A DNA stretch of 64,000 bases from Amycolatopsis sp. 195334CR (GTDB lineage Bacteria > Actinomycetota > Actinomycetes > Mycobacteriales > Pseudonocardiaceae). The stretch spans positions 124,001 through 188,000 of the forward strand of contig NZ_JAFJMJ010000004.1 in the NCBI RefSeq assembly GCF_017309385.1, in the 5' to 3' direction. The position numbers and the translations under genes were made by a program. The notes under the pieces are model-generated. The model did no database searches. It worked only from the letters and a program-made list of their open reading frames with translations, and had not been told where the DNA came from. Of the stretch, positions 34,395 through 42,816 are shown piece after piece (positions within the stretch are counted from its first letter, which is position 1; each line of letters begins with the position of its first letter).

Positions 34395-35764
34395 ACACAC
34401 TCGCCGCGGCCGCCGGCGGCCACGACCTCCGCCTGCTCGGCGCCACCGTGCTGGCGATCGCGCTGATCGTGGTGCTGATCACCAAGCTGAAACTGCACCC
34501 GTTCCTCGCGCTGATCCTCAGTTCCGGGGTGCTCGGCCTGGTCGCGGGCATGCCGGTGGACAAGCTGATCAAGAGCTTCAGCGGCGGCGTCGGCTCGACC
34601 GTGGCCTCGGTCGGCGTGCTGATCGCGCTCGGCGCGATGCTCGGCAAGCTGCTCGCCGACTCCGGCGGGGCCGAGCAGATCGTGGACACCATCATCTCCC
34701 GGTCGGGGCCGAAGCTGCTGCCGTGGGCGATGGCACTGGTGGCCGCGCTGATCGGGCTGCCGATGTTCTTCGAGATCGGCCTGGTCATGCTGATCCCGGT
34801 GGTGCTGCTGGTGTCGCGGCGCAGCGGGCAGCCGCTGATGCTGCTTGGCATCCCGGCGCTGGCCGGGCTCTCGGTGCTGCACGGCCTGGTCCCGCCGCAC
34901 CCCGGCCCGCTCGCCGCGGCCGGTGCGCTCAACGCCAACGTCGGCATCACCCTGGCGCTCGGCGTGCTGATCGCCATCCCGACGGTGATCATCGCCGGTC
35001 CGCTGTTCGGCAGGCTGGCCGCGAAGCTGGTGCCGGACGCGACGGCGCCGGAGCACCTGATCCCGGAGTCGGTCGGCGACACCGAGGGCAACACGCGCCG
35101 CCCCAGCTTCTTCGCCACGGTGGCCACCGTGCTGCTGCCGGTGGTGCTGATGATGGGCAAGGCGCTCGCGGACATCCTGCTGGAGAAGGAGAACCAGGTC
35201 CGCCGGGTGCTCGACTTCATCGGTGACCCGCTGGTCGCGCTGCTGGCCGCGGTGCTGGTCGGCATGGTCACCCTCGGCCGGGCCGCCGGGTTCACCCGCG
35301 GCCGCATGTCGAGCACGCTGGCCGATTCGCTCGGCCCGATCGCCGGCATCCTGCTGATCGTCGGCGCCGGTGGCGGGTTCAAGCAGACGCTGGTGGACGC
35401 GGGCGTCGGGGACGTGATCACCGAACTGGCCACCGGGGCGAACTTCTCGCCGCTGCTGCTGGGCTGGCTGGTCGCGGTGGCGATCCGCCTGGCGACCGGT
35501 TCGGCCACGGTGGCCACGGTGTCGGCGGCCGGGATAGTCGCGCCGCTGGCCGCCACCTTGGATCCGGCGCACAGCGCGCTGCTGGTGCTCGCCATCGGGG
35601 CGGGCTCGCTGTTCTTCTCGCACGTCAACGACGCCGGTTTCTGGCTGGTGAAGGAGTACTTCGGGATGACGGTGGGGCAGACGGTGAAGAGCTGGTCGAT
35701 CATGGAGACGGTGATCTCGGTGGTGGCGATCGCCCTCATCCTGCCGCTCGGCGCGATCTTGTAG
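34391..35764 (+). CDS. gntP: Gluconate:H+ symporter, GntP family
   Basis: Inner-membrane permease of 457 residues with about 12 to 14 hydrophobic segments. Family motifs include GLPMFFEIGLVMLIPVV, VPPHPGPLAAA and FFSHVNDAGFWLVKEYF. It imports gluconate for the adjacent kinase. The GTG start overlaps the gntK stop by four bases. Confidence 0.95.
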   Translation: MNTLAAAAGGHDLRLLGATVLAIALIVVLITKLKLHPFLALILSSGVLGLVAGMPVDKLIKSFSGGVGSTVASVGVLIALGAMLGKLLADSGGAEQIVDTIISRSGPKLLPWAMALVAALIGLPMFFEIGLVMLIPVVLLVSRRSGQPLMLLGIPALAGLSVLHGLVPPHPGPLAAAGALNANVGITLALGVLIAIPTVIIAGPLFGRLAAKLVPDATAPEHLIPESVGDTEGNTRRPSFFATVATVLLPVVLMMGKALADILLEKENQVRRVLDFIGDPLVALLAAVLVGMVTLGRAAGFTRGRMSSTLADSLGPIAGILLIVGAGGGFKQTLVDAGVGDVITELATGANFSPLLLGWLVAVAIRLATGSATVATVSAAGIVAPLAATLDPAHSALLVLAIGAGSLFFSHVNDAGFWLVKEYFGMTVGQTVKSWSIMETVISVVAIALILPLGAIL

Positions 35765-35798
35765 GGCGGGGTTCCTGGCACGTCCCGGTGGATCGGTC

Positions 35799-35837
35799 TA
35801 TATTCGCGATAGTCATCAAAGGTGACTATCACGAATT
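35799..35837 (+). promoter_or_regulatory. Large palindrome at the promoter of the fusion hydrolase
   Basis: TATTCGCGATAGTCATC (35801-35817) and GGTGACTATCACGAATT (35821-35837) pair as 17-base arms with three mismatches around AAA; the inner 8-bp arms GATAGTCA/TGACTATC are perfect. TATATT (35799-35804) is a likely -10 that overlaps the left end. The bound regulator is unknown. Confidence 0.75.
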
Positions 35838-35859
35838 TGGACCAGTGAGGGAGCCGGTC

Positions 35860-37506
35860 ATGTCGGTCGTGGAGCTGACCACGTTCACCGTCCGCGCGGA
35901 GCGCACCGCGGAGATGCTGGCCGCGCGGGCGGGGATGGTCGAGGCGTTCCGCCGGGATCGTCGCGGCTTCCGCGCCGCGCGGCTGGTGCGCGTCGCCGAG
36001 CACACCTGGCTGGACTTCGTCGAATGGGACGACGACGCGGCGTGGGACGAGTCGAAGGCCAAGGGCGCCAACCAACCGGAGATCGCCGCGTTCTTCGGGA
36101 CCATCGACGCGCTCGTCTCCGCCGAACGCGGCGTGCGCTACGACGACGAACCCGGCCGCGTCCGGACGATCGCCTACGGACCGGCGCCGTCGCAGGCGGG
36201 GGAGTTGTACCTGCCCGAAGGCGACGGCCCGTTCCCGGTCGCGGTGCTGCTGCACGGCGGCTACTGGGCCGCCATGTTCGACCGCCGCCAGACGACCGCG
36301 CTCGCCGACGACCTCGTCGAACAGGGGTACGCGGTCTGGAACGTCGGATACCGCCGGGTCGGTGAGGAAGGCGCGGGCTGGCCCGGCACCTTCGAGGACG
36401 TGGCCGCCGCCGTGGACGCCGTGGCCGATCTCGATCCGGTTCTCGACGTCACCCGGGTGGTGGCGATCGGGCATTCCGCCGGGGGCCAGCTCGCCGCGTG
36501 GGCGGCCGCGCGGACCGAGCTCCCGGAAGGCGCGCCCGGCGCGAACCCGCGCGTGCCGCTCGCCGGGGCGTTCACCTACGGCGCGCCGCTCGACCTCGAA
36601 GCGGCCGACGCCGCTCGCGCCGGAGTGGAGCTGGCCGATCTCGACGCCCCGCCGCCCGCCGGCGCGCCCGCGGCCGCGTGGCCCGAGATCCATCCGGCCG
36701 TCGCCGAACGGGCGGGTGAGGGAATGGTGGCGGCACTGCTCGGCGGCCACGCCGACGAGGTGCCCGAGCGCTACGCCCTGGCCTCGCGGGTCGGGTCGCA
36801 GGTGCTCGCTGTGCACGGCACCGCCGACGAAGTGGTGCCCGTCAAACACGCGCGGGCCGCGCAGCACGTCGAGATCGACGGCGCCGGGCACTTCGACGTG
36901 CTCGACCCGGCCGGGCCCGCGTGGAAGGTGCTCCGCGACGGCGTGGCGGCCCGGTTCGCCGGGCTCACCGTCTACGAACTGCCGCCGGTGGACGTGAACG
37001 CGGTGCTCGCCGAGCGCTACGACCTGGACTACCGCTTCACCCGGACTTCCTTGTGGGACATGGAAATCCGCAAGGCGTCGGCACCGGATGTGTACCTGCC
37101 CAACGTGGTGCGCCCCGGCAGCGTCGCGAAGTTCGGCGAGGGCGCGGACTTCGTGCGTGTCTCGGACCAAAAGCTTTGGCTGGACCCGTCGCGGTACGGG
37201 ACCGTCATCGAGCGCGTTCACCTCGACCACCGGGACCAGCGCGCGTTGTTCTACGGGCTGGCCGGGTTCGGCGAACTGCGTGCCGGGACCGGGCAGCCGC
37301 TGTTCCACGTCGAGCACTCGGTGACCGGTACCGAGGACCGCCCGCTCAACCGGTGGCGCATCGTGTTCCTCACCGAGACCGTCGATCCCGCGCTGGCCGC
37401 GGTGTTCGCGGAGCTGGCGAAGGCGGAGTACCTCCGCGACTTCATCGAGGTGTATCTCCGCGAGCACCTCGGTCTGGAGCCGCGACGGAGAACTCCCGCG
37501 CGCTGA
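35860..37506 (+). CDS. Three-part fusion: ABM-like, alpha/beta-hydrolase, unknown C-terminal domain
   Basis: 548 residues. Residues 1-95 look like an ABM/dimeric-barrel domain (VVELTTFTVRAERTAEMLAARAG, HTWLDFVEWDDDAAW). About 100-370 form an alpha/beta hydrolase: oxyanion strand VAVLLHGGYW, nucleophile motif GHSAGGQ, acid HGTADEVVP and histidine GAGHFDVLDP, similar to kynurenine formamidase-like esterases. About 375-548 match no family I recognise (YRFTRTSLWDMEIRKA; WRIVFLTETVDPALAAVFAEL) and may be a second dimeric-barrel-like unit. No signal peptide. The 3' end overlaps the convergent LysR gene by 65 bases. The substrate is unknown; hydrolysis of an ester or amide is inferred from the triad. 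Confidence 0.82.
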   Translation: MSVVELTTFTVRAERTAEMLAARAGMVEAFRRDRRGFRAARLVRVAEHTWLDFVEWDDDAAWDESKAKGANQPEIAAFFGTIDALVSAERGVRYDDEPGRVRTIAYGPAPSQAGELYLPEGDGPFPVAVLLHGGYWAAMFDRRQTTALADDLVEQGYAVWNVGYRRVGEEGAGWPGTFEDVAAAVDAVADLDPVLDVTRVVAIGHSAGGQLAAWAAARTELPEGAPGANPRVPLAGAFTYGAPLDLEAADAARAGVELADLDAPPPAGAPAAAWPEIHPAVAERAGEGMVAALLGGHADEVPERYALASRVGSQVLAVHGTADEVVPVKHARAAQHVEIDGAGHFDVLDPAGPAWKVLRDGVAARFAGLTVYELPPVDVNAVLAERYDLDYRFTRTSLWDMEIRKASAPDVYLPNVVRPGSVAKFGEGADFVRVSDQKLWLDPSRYGTVIERVHLDHRDQRALFYGLAGFGELRAGTGQPLFHVEHSVTGTEDRPLNRWRIVFLTETVDPALAAVFAELAKAEYLRDFIEVYLREHLGLEPRRRTPAR

Positions 37507-38365
37507 TCAGCTCCAGCAGGGTGCGCACGGCCGGGCTCGGCGGGTGGCCGGCGCGGGTGGCGATGGTGAACGGCCACACCAGCCCGGTGCCGCTGAGCGG
37601 GACGGCGCGCAGGCCGGGCAGCGTCCGGAGGTCCGGGACCACCGCGATGCCCAGGCCCGCGGCCACGTAGGCGGGCACCGTGCGCAGGTCGGCGACCTCG
37701 ACGATGACCCGGCGCGGGAGGCCGATCGCCTCGAACGCCCGGTCCAGCGCGAGCCGGTTGCCGAACCCGCGCGGGTTGTCCACAAAGGACTCCCCGGCGA
37801 GGTCGGCCAGCTCGAGCGAGCGCCGTCCGGCCAGCCGGTGCCCGTCCGGCAGCACCACGACGTACGGGGCCGAGCCCAGCGGCCGGGTGTCGAGCCCGGC
37901 CAGGTCCGCCTCGGGCAGGCCGACCAGCGCCACGTCGAGCCTGCCCTGCCGGACGTCCTCGGCCAGGCCGGTCGAGCCGGTGACCGACACCGTGACGTGC
38001 AGGTCCACCAGGGGGTACCGCTGGTGGAAGGCGCCGAGCAGGTCGGGCAGGTCGAGCTCGCCGACGCTGGTCAGCGTGCCGATGCGCAGGCTGCCGCGCA
38101 GTCCGGCGGAGGCGTCGGCGACCACCTCCCGCGCCCGGTCGACCGCCGCCAGCGCGGCCTTCGCCTCGGGCAGGAACACCGCGCCCGCCGGGGACAGCGC
38201 CACCCGTCGCGTCGACCGGTCGAACAGCTTGACGCCCAGCTCGCCCTCCAGCGCCTGGATCGTCGCGGACACGGTGGACTGCACGGCGTAGAGCCGCTGG
38301 GCGGCGCGGGTGAAGCTGAGTTCCTCGGCGACGGCGACGAAGTGTTCGAGCTGACGGGTCTCCAC
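37442..38365 (-). CDS. LysR-family regulator
   Basis: 307 residues from a GTG. The N-terminal helix-turn-helix (FTRAAQRLYAVQSTVSATIQALE) departs slightly from the usual YVSQPALS. The effector domain (LRIGTLTSVGELDLPDLLGAFH) is typical. It is divergent from the MFS exporter gene and convergent, with a 65-base overlap, with the fusion hydrolase gene. The likely target is the MFS gene and possibly the hydrolase. Confidence 0.9.
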   Translation of the reverse strand: METRQLEHFVAVAEELSFTRAAQRLYAVQSTVSATIQALEGELGVKLFDRSTRRVALSPAGAVFLPEAKAALAAVDRAREVVADASAGLRGSLRIGTLTSVGELDLPDLLGAFHQRYPLVDLHVTVSVTGSTGLAEDVRQGRLDVALVGLPEADLAGLDTRPLGSAPYVVVLPDGHRLAGRRSLELADLAGESFVDNPRGFGNRLALDRAFEAIGLPRRVIVEVADLRTVPAYVAAGLGIAVVPDLRTLPGLRAVPLSGTGLVWPFTIATRAGHPPSPAVRTLLELISAREFSVAAPDRGARGDTPR

Positions 38366-38372
38366 GCGAGTA

Positions 38373-38402
38373 ATTATCGCATTCGGCGATGACTGTGACC
38401 AA
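38373..38402. promoter_or_regulatory. LysR box and near-leaderless lysR promoter
   Basis: ATCGC-N5-GCGAT (38376-38390) fits the LysR T-N11-A form. On the minus strand TTGGTC (38402-38397), an 18-base spacer and GATAAT (38378-38373) precede the GTG by seven bases, predicting little or no leader. The box overlaps the lysR -10, as in typical autorepression. Confidence 0.72.
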
Positions 38403-38447
38403 GATTGTTCGTTGGACTTGGATTATCGCTCGGTCCATCGTGGAGGC

Positions 38448-39659
38448 ATGCTCGAAACAGCCCCGCGAACCACCCGGGTGCCGTGGCGGATCAGCCACGG
38501 CGCCGGGTTCTGGACCATCGCCGCCGCCTTCGCCGCCGCACTCGCCTTCTCCACCGTGCCGACCCCGCTCTACGTGCTCTACCAGCAGCGCGACGGGTTC
38601 CCGACGTTCGTGGTGACCATCGTGTTCGCCGCCTACGCGGTCGGCGTGATGGCCAGCCTCTACCTCGCCGGGCACGTCAGCGACTGGCTGGGCCGCCGCC
38701 GGGTGATCCTCGCGGCGACGCTGGCCGAGGCGTTGTCGGCGGCGTTGTTCCTGGCCTGGCCGGAGGTGCCGGGGCTGGTGCTGGCCCGGCTCGTCGGCGG
38801 TGCCGGTATCGGCGCGCTGACCGCCACCGCCACCGCGCACCTGTCCGAACTGCGCGCGGTGGCCCGCCCGCGTGAGGACCACGGGCGCGCGGGACTGGTC
38901 GCCACCGTGGTGAACATGGGCGGGCTCGCGCTCGGGCCGCTGGTCGGCGGCGTGTTCGCGAGCTACGCGGTGGAGCCGTTGCGGACGCCGTTCGTGTTCT
39001 TCCTGGTGTTGCTGCTGGGGCTGGCGATCGCCGTGGCCCTGGTGCCGGAAACCGTGGAACGCGCCGAAGAACGCCCGGCCTACCGCCCGCAGCGCGTGGC
39101 CCTGCCGCCGGGTGCGCGGCCCGCGTTCGCCGGGGCGGCGATCGGTGCCTTCGCCGCGTTCGCCATCACCGGGTTGTCGATGGCGCTGACGCCGACCCTG
39201 CTGGCGCAGGGACTGCACGAGAACTCCCGGCTGCTGGCCGGGTTCGCCTCGTTCGCGGTGTTCGCCGCGGCGGCTTCGGCCCAGGTGGTCTTCGCCGGGC
39301 TGAGCACCAGGACGCAGCTCCGGCTCGGCCTGGCGCTGATGGTCACCGGCCTGGTGGCGTTGCCGGTCGCGGCGAGCACCTCGGTGCTGTGGCTGTTCCT
39401 CGCGGGCGGGATCGCGGCCGGGGCGGGAGCCGGGCTGAACATCCGCGCTTCGGTGGCCACCGTGGCCGCGCTCGCCGACCCGCCGTCGCGCGGCGAGGTG
39501 CTGGCGGCGCTGTTCCTGGCCGCGTATGCCGGGCTCGTGCTGCCGATCCTGCTCGTCGGGATCGCACTGGTGTGGCTGCCGAGTTCGTCGGCGCTGCTCG
39601 GGTTTTCCGTGCTGGAACTGGGTTTGCTCGCCTGGGCGGCGCCGCGGGCACTCCGCTAG
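38448..39659 (+). CDS. MFS transporter (drug/metabolite exporter type)
   Basis: 403 residues, about 12 membrane helices. The loop motif GHVSDWLGRRRVIL after helix 2 is the MFS signature, and GGAGIGALTATATAHLSEL lies in helix 4. An export role is a guess from similarity to DHA-type carriers. ATG 38448 has GGAGG three bases upstream. It is divergent from LysR, and its stop overlaps that of the PaaX-like gene by four bases. Confidence 0.88.
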   Translation: MLETAPRTTRVPWRISHGAGFWTIAAAFAAALAFSTVPTPLYVLYQQRDGFPTFVVTIVFAAYAVGVMASLYLAGHVSDWLGRRRVILAATLAEALSAALFLAWPEVPGLVLARLVGGAGIGALTATATAHLSELRAVARPREDHGRAGLVATVVNMGGLALGPLVGGVFASYAVEPLRTPFVFFLVLLLGLAIAVALVPETVERAEERPAYRPQRVALPPGARPAFAGAAIGAFAAFAITGLSMALTPTLLAQGLHENSRLLAGFASFAVFAAAASAQVVFAGLSTRTQLRLGLALMVTGLVALPVAASTSVLWLFLAGGIAAGAGAGLNIRASVATVAALADPPSRGEVLAALFLAAYAGLVLPILLVGIALVWLPSSSALLGFSVLELGLLAWAAPRALR

Positions 39660-40486
39660 GGCGGCCCGACCGGGATCTGGTCCAGCACCTCGTTCGCCAG
39701 TGCGCCGCCGGTTTCCTGGTAGCGGGTGGCCAGCCGGTGGAACAACTGCTCGGCGCGGATCGCCGGCCAGTCGGCGGCCAGGTGCTCGGCGGGCAGGTGC
39801 GGGTCCTGCCGCACCAGCTGCAGCCAGTCGGTGTGCAGCACCAGCTGGCGCGCCAGGTCGTCGGGCAGGGCGGGCAGCGGGGCCGCGGGCTCCCAGCGGC
39901 TGAGGAAGGCGTGGTACCGGGTGGCGATCGCGGCCACGTCGAAGGCGCGGTGCACCAGGTCGGCCGACTCGGTCGGCTTGGTGTGCTGCGCGGTGAACAC
40001 GTTCACGTGGTCACCGAGGTCCTCGACCAGCGCGGTCACGTCCTTGACGCCCGGCGCGATCCACAGCCCGTTCTGCAGCGGGCCGAAGCCGGCCCAGACC
40101 AGCCGTGAGCGCAGGTCGTGGCGATCGCTGCGCCTGCTGTCCGGCAGGGAGAAGCCGACCAGCGTCCAGTTGCCGTCCCAGTCGCGGTTGACCGCGCCGG
40201 TGCGCCAGACCCGCCGCTTGCCGTCCTCCAGCACCGCCGCCGCCCGGCTGGTGAGTCCGAAGTAGACCCGGCGGCCGCGGCGGTGGCGGGCGAGCAGGCC
40301 CCGGTTGACCATCCTGGTCAGCGTCGAGCGCACCGCCTCCTCGGAGATGCCCACCCTGGCGAACACGTCGATCACGCTGCCCGAGTACACGGCGGTGTCC
40401 CGCTCGACCACGTGCAGGCCGAGAAAGCTGAGCATCAGCGACTGCGGCCGGGCCGAGTAGCTCAGCTCGTCGTCGGAAACCGTCAC
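39656..40486 (-). CDS. PaaX-family transcription regulator
   Basis: 276 residues. The N-terminal winged helix (SVIDVFARVGISEEAVRSTLTRMVNRGLL, about 38-66) and the PaaX-type middle domain (WTLVGFSLPDSRRSDRHDLRSRLVWAGFGPLQNGLWIAP) are typical. Such regulators respond to aryl-CoA or related acyl-CoA compounds. The divergent operon encodes an acyl-CoA ligase, whose product would be a fitting effector. TAGGCT lies six bases before the GTG with no ribosome site, so a leaderless message is likely. Confidence 0.9.
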   Translation of the reverse strand: MTVSDDELSYSARPQSLMLSFLGLHVVERDTAVYSGSVIDVFARVGISEEAVRSTLTRMVNRGLLARHRRGRRVYFGLTSRAAAVLEDGKRRVWRTGAVNRDWDGNWTLVGFSLPDSRRSDRHDLRSRLVWAGFGPLQNGLWIAPGVKDVTALVEDLGDHVNVFTAQHTKPTESADLVHRAFDVAAIATRYHAFLSRWEPAAPLPALPDDLARQLVLHTDWLQLVRQDPHLPAEHLAADWPAIRAEQLFHRLATRYQETGGALANEVLDQIPVGPP

Positions 40487-40492
40487 CCCGCC

Positions 40493-40555
40493 AGCCTAGT
40501 TCCCGATCAATGTTGGGCACAATCTTGACGGCCGTCACGACAGCGCCCTATGTTG
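40493..40555. promoter_or_regulatory. Divergent paaX / amidohydrolase control region
   Basis: Rightward: TTGACG (40526-40531), an 18-base spacer and TATGTT (40550-40555). The perfect palindrome TGACGGCCGTCA (40527-40538) overlaps the -35. Leftward: TAGGCT (40498-40493) lies six bases before the paaX GTG. PaaX is the natural candidate for the palindrome. Confidence 0.75.
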
Positions 40556-40581
40556 AGTCGCCAGCGACGGCGGGAGGTGCG

Positions 40582-41469
40582 GTGGACCTGGGCGAACTGG
40601 TGGCCATCGACGTGCACACGCACGCCGAGGTCTCGGCGGACGGGCGGTCCTCGCTGAGCCCGGAACTGCTCGGCGCCTCGGCCGACTACTTCCGGGCGCA
40701 CGGGCACCGCCAGCCGACGATCCCGGAGATGGCGGCCTACTACCGGGACCGCCGGATGGCCGCGGTGGTCTTCACCGTCGACGCCGAGCACGCCACCGGG
40801 CACCCGCGGATCGCCAACGAGGAGATCGCGGCCGCCTGCGCCGAGCACGGCGACGTGCTCATCCCGTTCGCCAGCGTCGACCCGTGGAAGGGGCGCGCCG
40901 GCGTTCGCGAGGCGCGGCGGCTGGTCGAGGAGCACGGCGTGCGCGGGTTCAAGTTCCACCCGAGCATCCAGGGCTTCGCGCCGGACGACCGGATGGCCTA
41001 CCCGCTGTACGAGGCGATCGAGGAACTCGGCGTGCCCGCGTTGTTCCACACCGGACAGACCGGCATCGGCGCCGGCGTGCCGGGTGGCGGCGGGATCCGG
41101 CTCAAGTACTCGAACCCGATGCTCGTCGACGACGTGGCCGTGGACTTCCCCGAACTGCGGATCATCCTGGCGCACCCGTCCTTCCCGTGGCAGGACGAGG
41201 CGCTCGCGGTGGCCACGCACAAGCCGTACGTCTACATCGACCTGTCCGGCTGGTCACCGAAGTACTTCCCGCCGCAGCTGGTCCGGTACGCCAACTCGCT
41301 GCTCAAGGACAAGGTGCTCTTCGGCTCGGACTACCCGGTGCTCACCCCGGACCGCTGGCTGGCCGACTTCGAGAAGCTGGACCTCAAGCCCGAGGTCCGC
41401 CCACTGATCCTCAAGCACAACGCGGCGAAGCTGCTGGGCCTCGCCGAAACCGCAGACGGCAAGAGGTAG
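40582..41469 (+). CDS. Amidohydrolase 2 (ACMSD-like) family protein
   Basis: 295 residues from GTG 40582 (GGGAGG four bases upstream). Metal motif IDVHTHAE at the N terminus, GFKFHPSIQGF, LFHTGQTG, ILAHPSFPW and FGSDYPVLTP supply the histidines and aspartate of the TIM-barrel metal site. This superfamily includes non-oxidative decarboxylases and hydratases of aromatic or dienoic acids. It heads an operon with an MHS importer and an acyl-CoA ligase. The substrate is unknown; an aromatic or unsaturated acid is inferred. Confidence 0.9.
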   Translation: MDLGELVAIDVHTHAEVSADGRSSLSPELLGASADYFRAHGHRQPTIPEMAAYYRDRRMAAVVFTVDAEHATGHPRIANEEIAAACAEHGDVLIPFASVDPWKGRAGVREARRLVEEHGVRGFKFHPSIQGFAPDDRMAYPLYEAIEELGVPALFHTGQTGIGAGVPGGGGIRLKYSNPMLVDDVAVDFPELRIILAHPSFPWQDEALAVATHKPYVYIDLSGWSPKYFPPQLVRYANSLLKDKVLFGSDYPVLTPDRWLADFEKLDLKPEVRPLILKHNAAKLLGLAETADGKR

Positions 41470-41495
41470 CACCCCCGACGACGAGGGAGTTCGCC

Positions 41496-42803
41496 ATGAC
41501 CGAGAGCCCGGCCCACGATCCCGTCCAGCTCCGGCGCGCGGTCGCGTCGAGCTTCCTGGGCAGCCTGATCGAGTACTACGACTTCCTGCTCTACGCCACC
41601 GCTTCGGCGGTGGTCTTCGACAAGGTGTTCTTCTCCTCGCTGGACCCGCTCGCGGCCACCGTCGCCAGCCTCGGCACGTTCGCCACCGGTTACGTCGCGC
41701 GCCCGCTCGGCGGGGTGCTGTTCGGGCACTTCGGCGACCTGCTCGGCCGCAAGCGGATGCTGCTGCTGACCATGACGCTGATGGGCGTGGCGAGCTTCCT
41801 GATCGGCGTGCTGCCGACCTACGCCCAGGCCGGTGCGCTGGCCCCGGTCGGGCTGGTGCTGCTGCGCGTGGTCCAGGGCATCTCGGTCGGCGGGGAGTGG
41901 GGCGGCGCGGTGCTGATGTCGGCCGAGCACGCGCGCACCCGGCGCGGACTGTGGGCCAGCTTCACCAACGCCGGCGCGCCCTGCGGCATGGTGCTGTCCA
42001 CCGGCGCGATGACCGGCACCAGCGCGATCGTCGGCCAGGAGGCCTTCCTCGACTGGGGCTGGCGGATCCCGTTCCTGCTCAGCATCGCGCTGCTGGCGGT
42101 CGGCCTGTTCGTCCGGTTGAAGGTGGAGGAGACGCCGGTGTTCCGCGCGGTGGCCGAGTCCGGTGCCCGCCGCCGCGTCCCGGTGCTCGACGTGTTCCGC
42201 AAGCACCCGCGGGTCCTCGCGCTCGGGGTGGGGGTCGGGCTGGCGGCGTTCGTCGCGCAGTCGACGCTGACCACCTTCGTGGTGGCCTACGGTGTGCAGG
42301 AAGGCCATGCGCGCCAGAGCGTGCTGAACGCGCTGACCATCTCTTCGGCGTGCGCTGTGGTGGGCATCCTCGCCTGGTCGGCGGCCTCGGACCGGTTCGG
42401 CAGGCGGCCGATCGTGGTGGCCGGGGCGCTGGCCATGGGGATCTACGGGTTCGCGTTGTTCCCGCTGGTCGCCACCGGGGACGGCGCGCTGCTGGTGCTC
42501 GCGCTGATCGTCGGCCAGGCGGTGATCCACCCGATGATGTACGGCCCGCTGGCCGCGCTGTACACCGAACTGTTCAGCACGGAGAACCGGTACACCGGGG
42601 CGTCGCTGGGTTACCAGCTCGCCGGGCTGGGCGCCGGGTTCGCCCCGCTGCTGTTCGCCGAACTCCGGCGCGGGCCGGGCACCGCGGTGATCTCGTGGAT
42701 CATCGCGGCGTTCTGCGTGCTGACCGTGGTGTGCGTGCTGGCGCTCAAGGAGACCAGCCGCCAGGATCTGAGCGGTGGCGCGGTTCCCGAGCCCGCGTCC
42801 TGA
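41496..42803 (+). CDS. MHS-family (MFS) acid symporter
   Basis: 435 residues, 12 membrane helices, starting RRAVASSFLGSLIEYYDFLLY, the metabolite:H+ symporter signature that includes ShiA and KgtP. The loop GHFGDLLGRKRMLL, the EWGGAVLMSAEHA helix and the DWGWRIPFLLS motif are all present. It probably imports the acid handled by the flanking enzymes. It lies 26 bases after the amidohydrolase gene. Confidence 0.92.
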   Translation: MTESPAHDPVQLRRAVASSFLGSLIEYYDFLLYATASAVVFDKVFFSSLDPLAATVASLGTFATGYVARPLGGVLFGHFGDLLGRKRMLLLTMTLMGVASFLIGVLPTYAQAGALAPVGLVLLRVVQGISVGGEWGGAVLMSAEHARTRRGLWASFTNAGAPCGMVLSTGAMTGTSAIVGQEAFLDWGWRIPFLLSIALLAVGLFVRLKVEETPVFRAVAESGARRRVPVLDVFRKHPRVLALGVGVGLAAFVAQSTLTTFVVAYGVQEGHARQSVLNALTISSACAVVGILAWSAASDRFGRRPIVVAGALAMGIYGFALFPLVATGDGALLVLALIVGQAVIHPMMYGPLAALYTELFSTENRYTGASLGYQLAGLGAGFAPLLFAELRRGPGTAVISWIIAAFCVLTVVCVLALKETSRQDLSGGAVPEPAS

Positions 42804-42816
42804 GGCGGGAGGCCGG

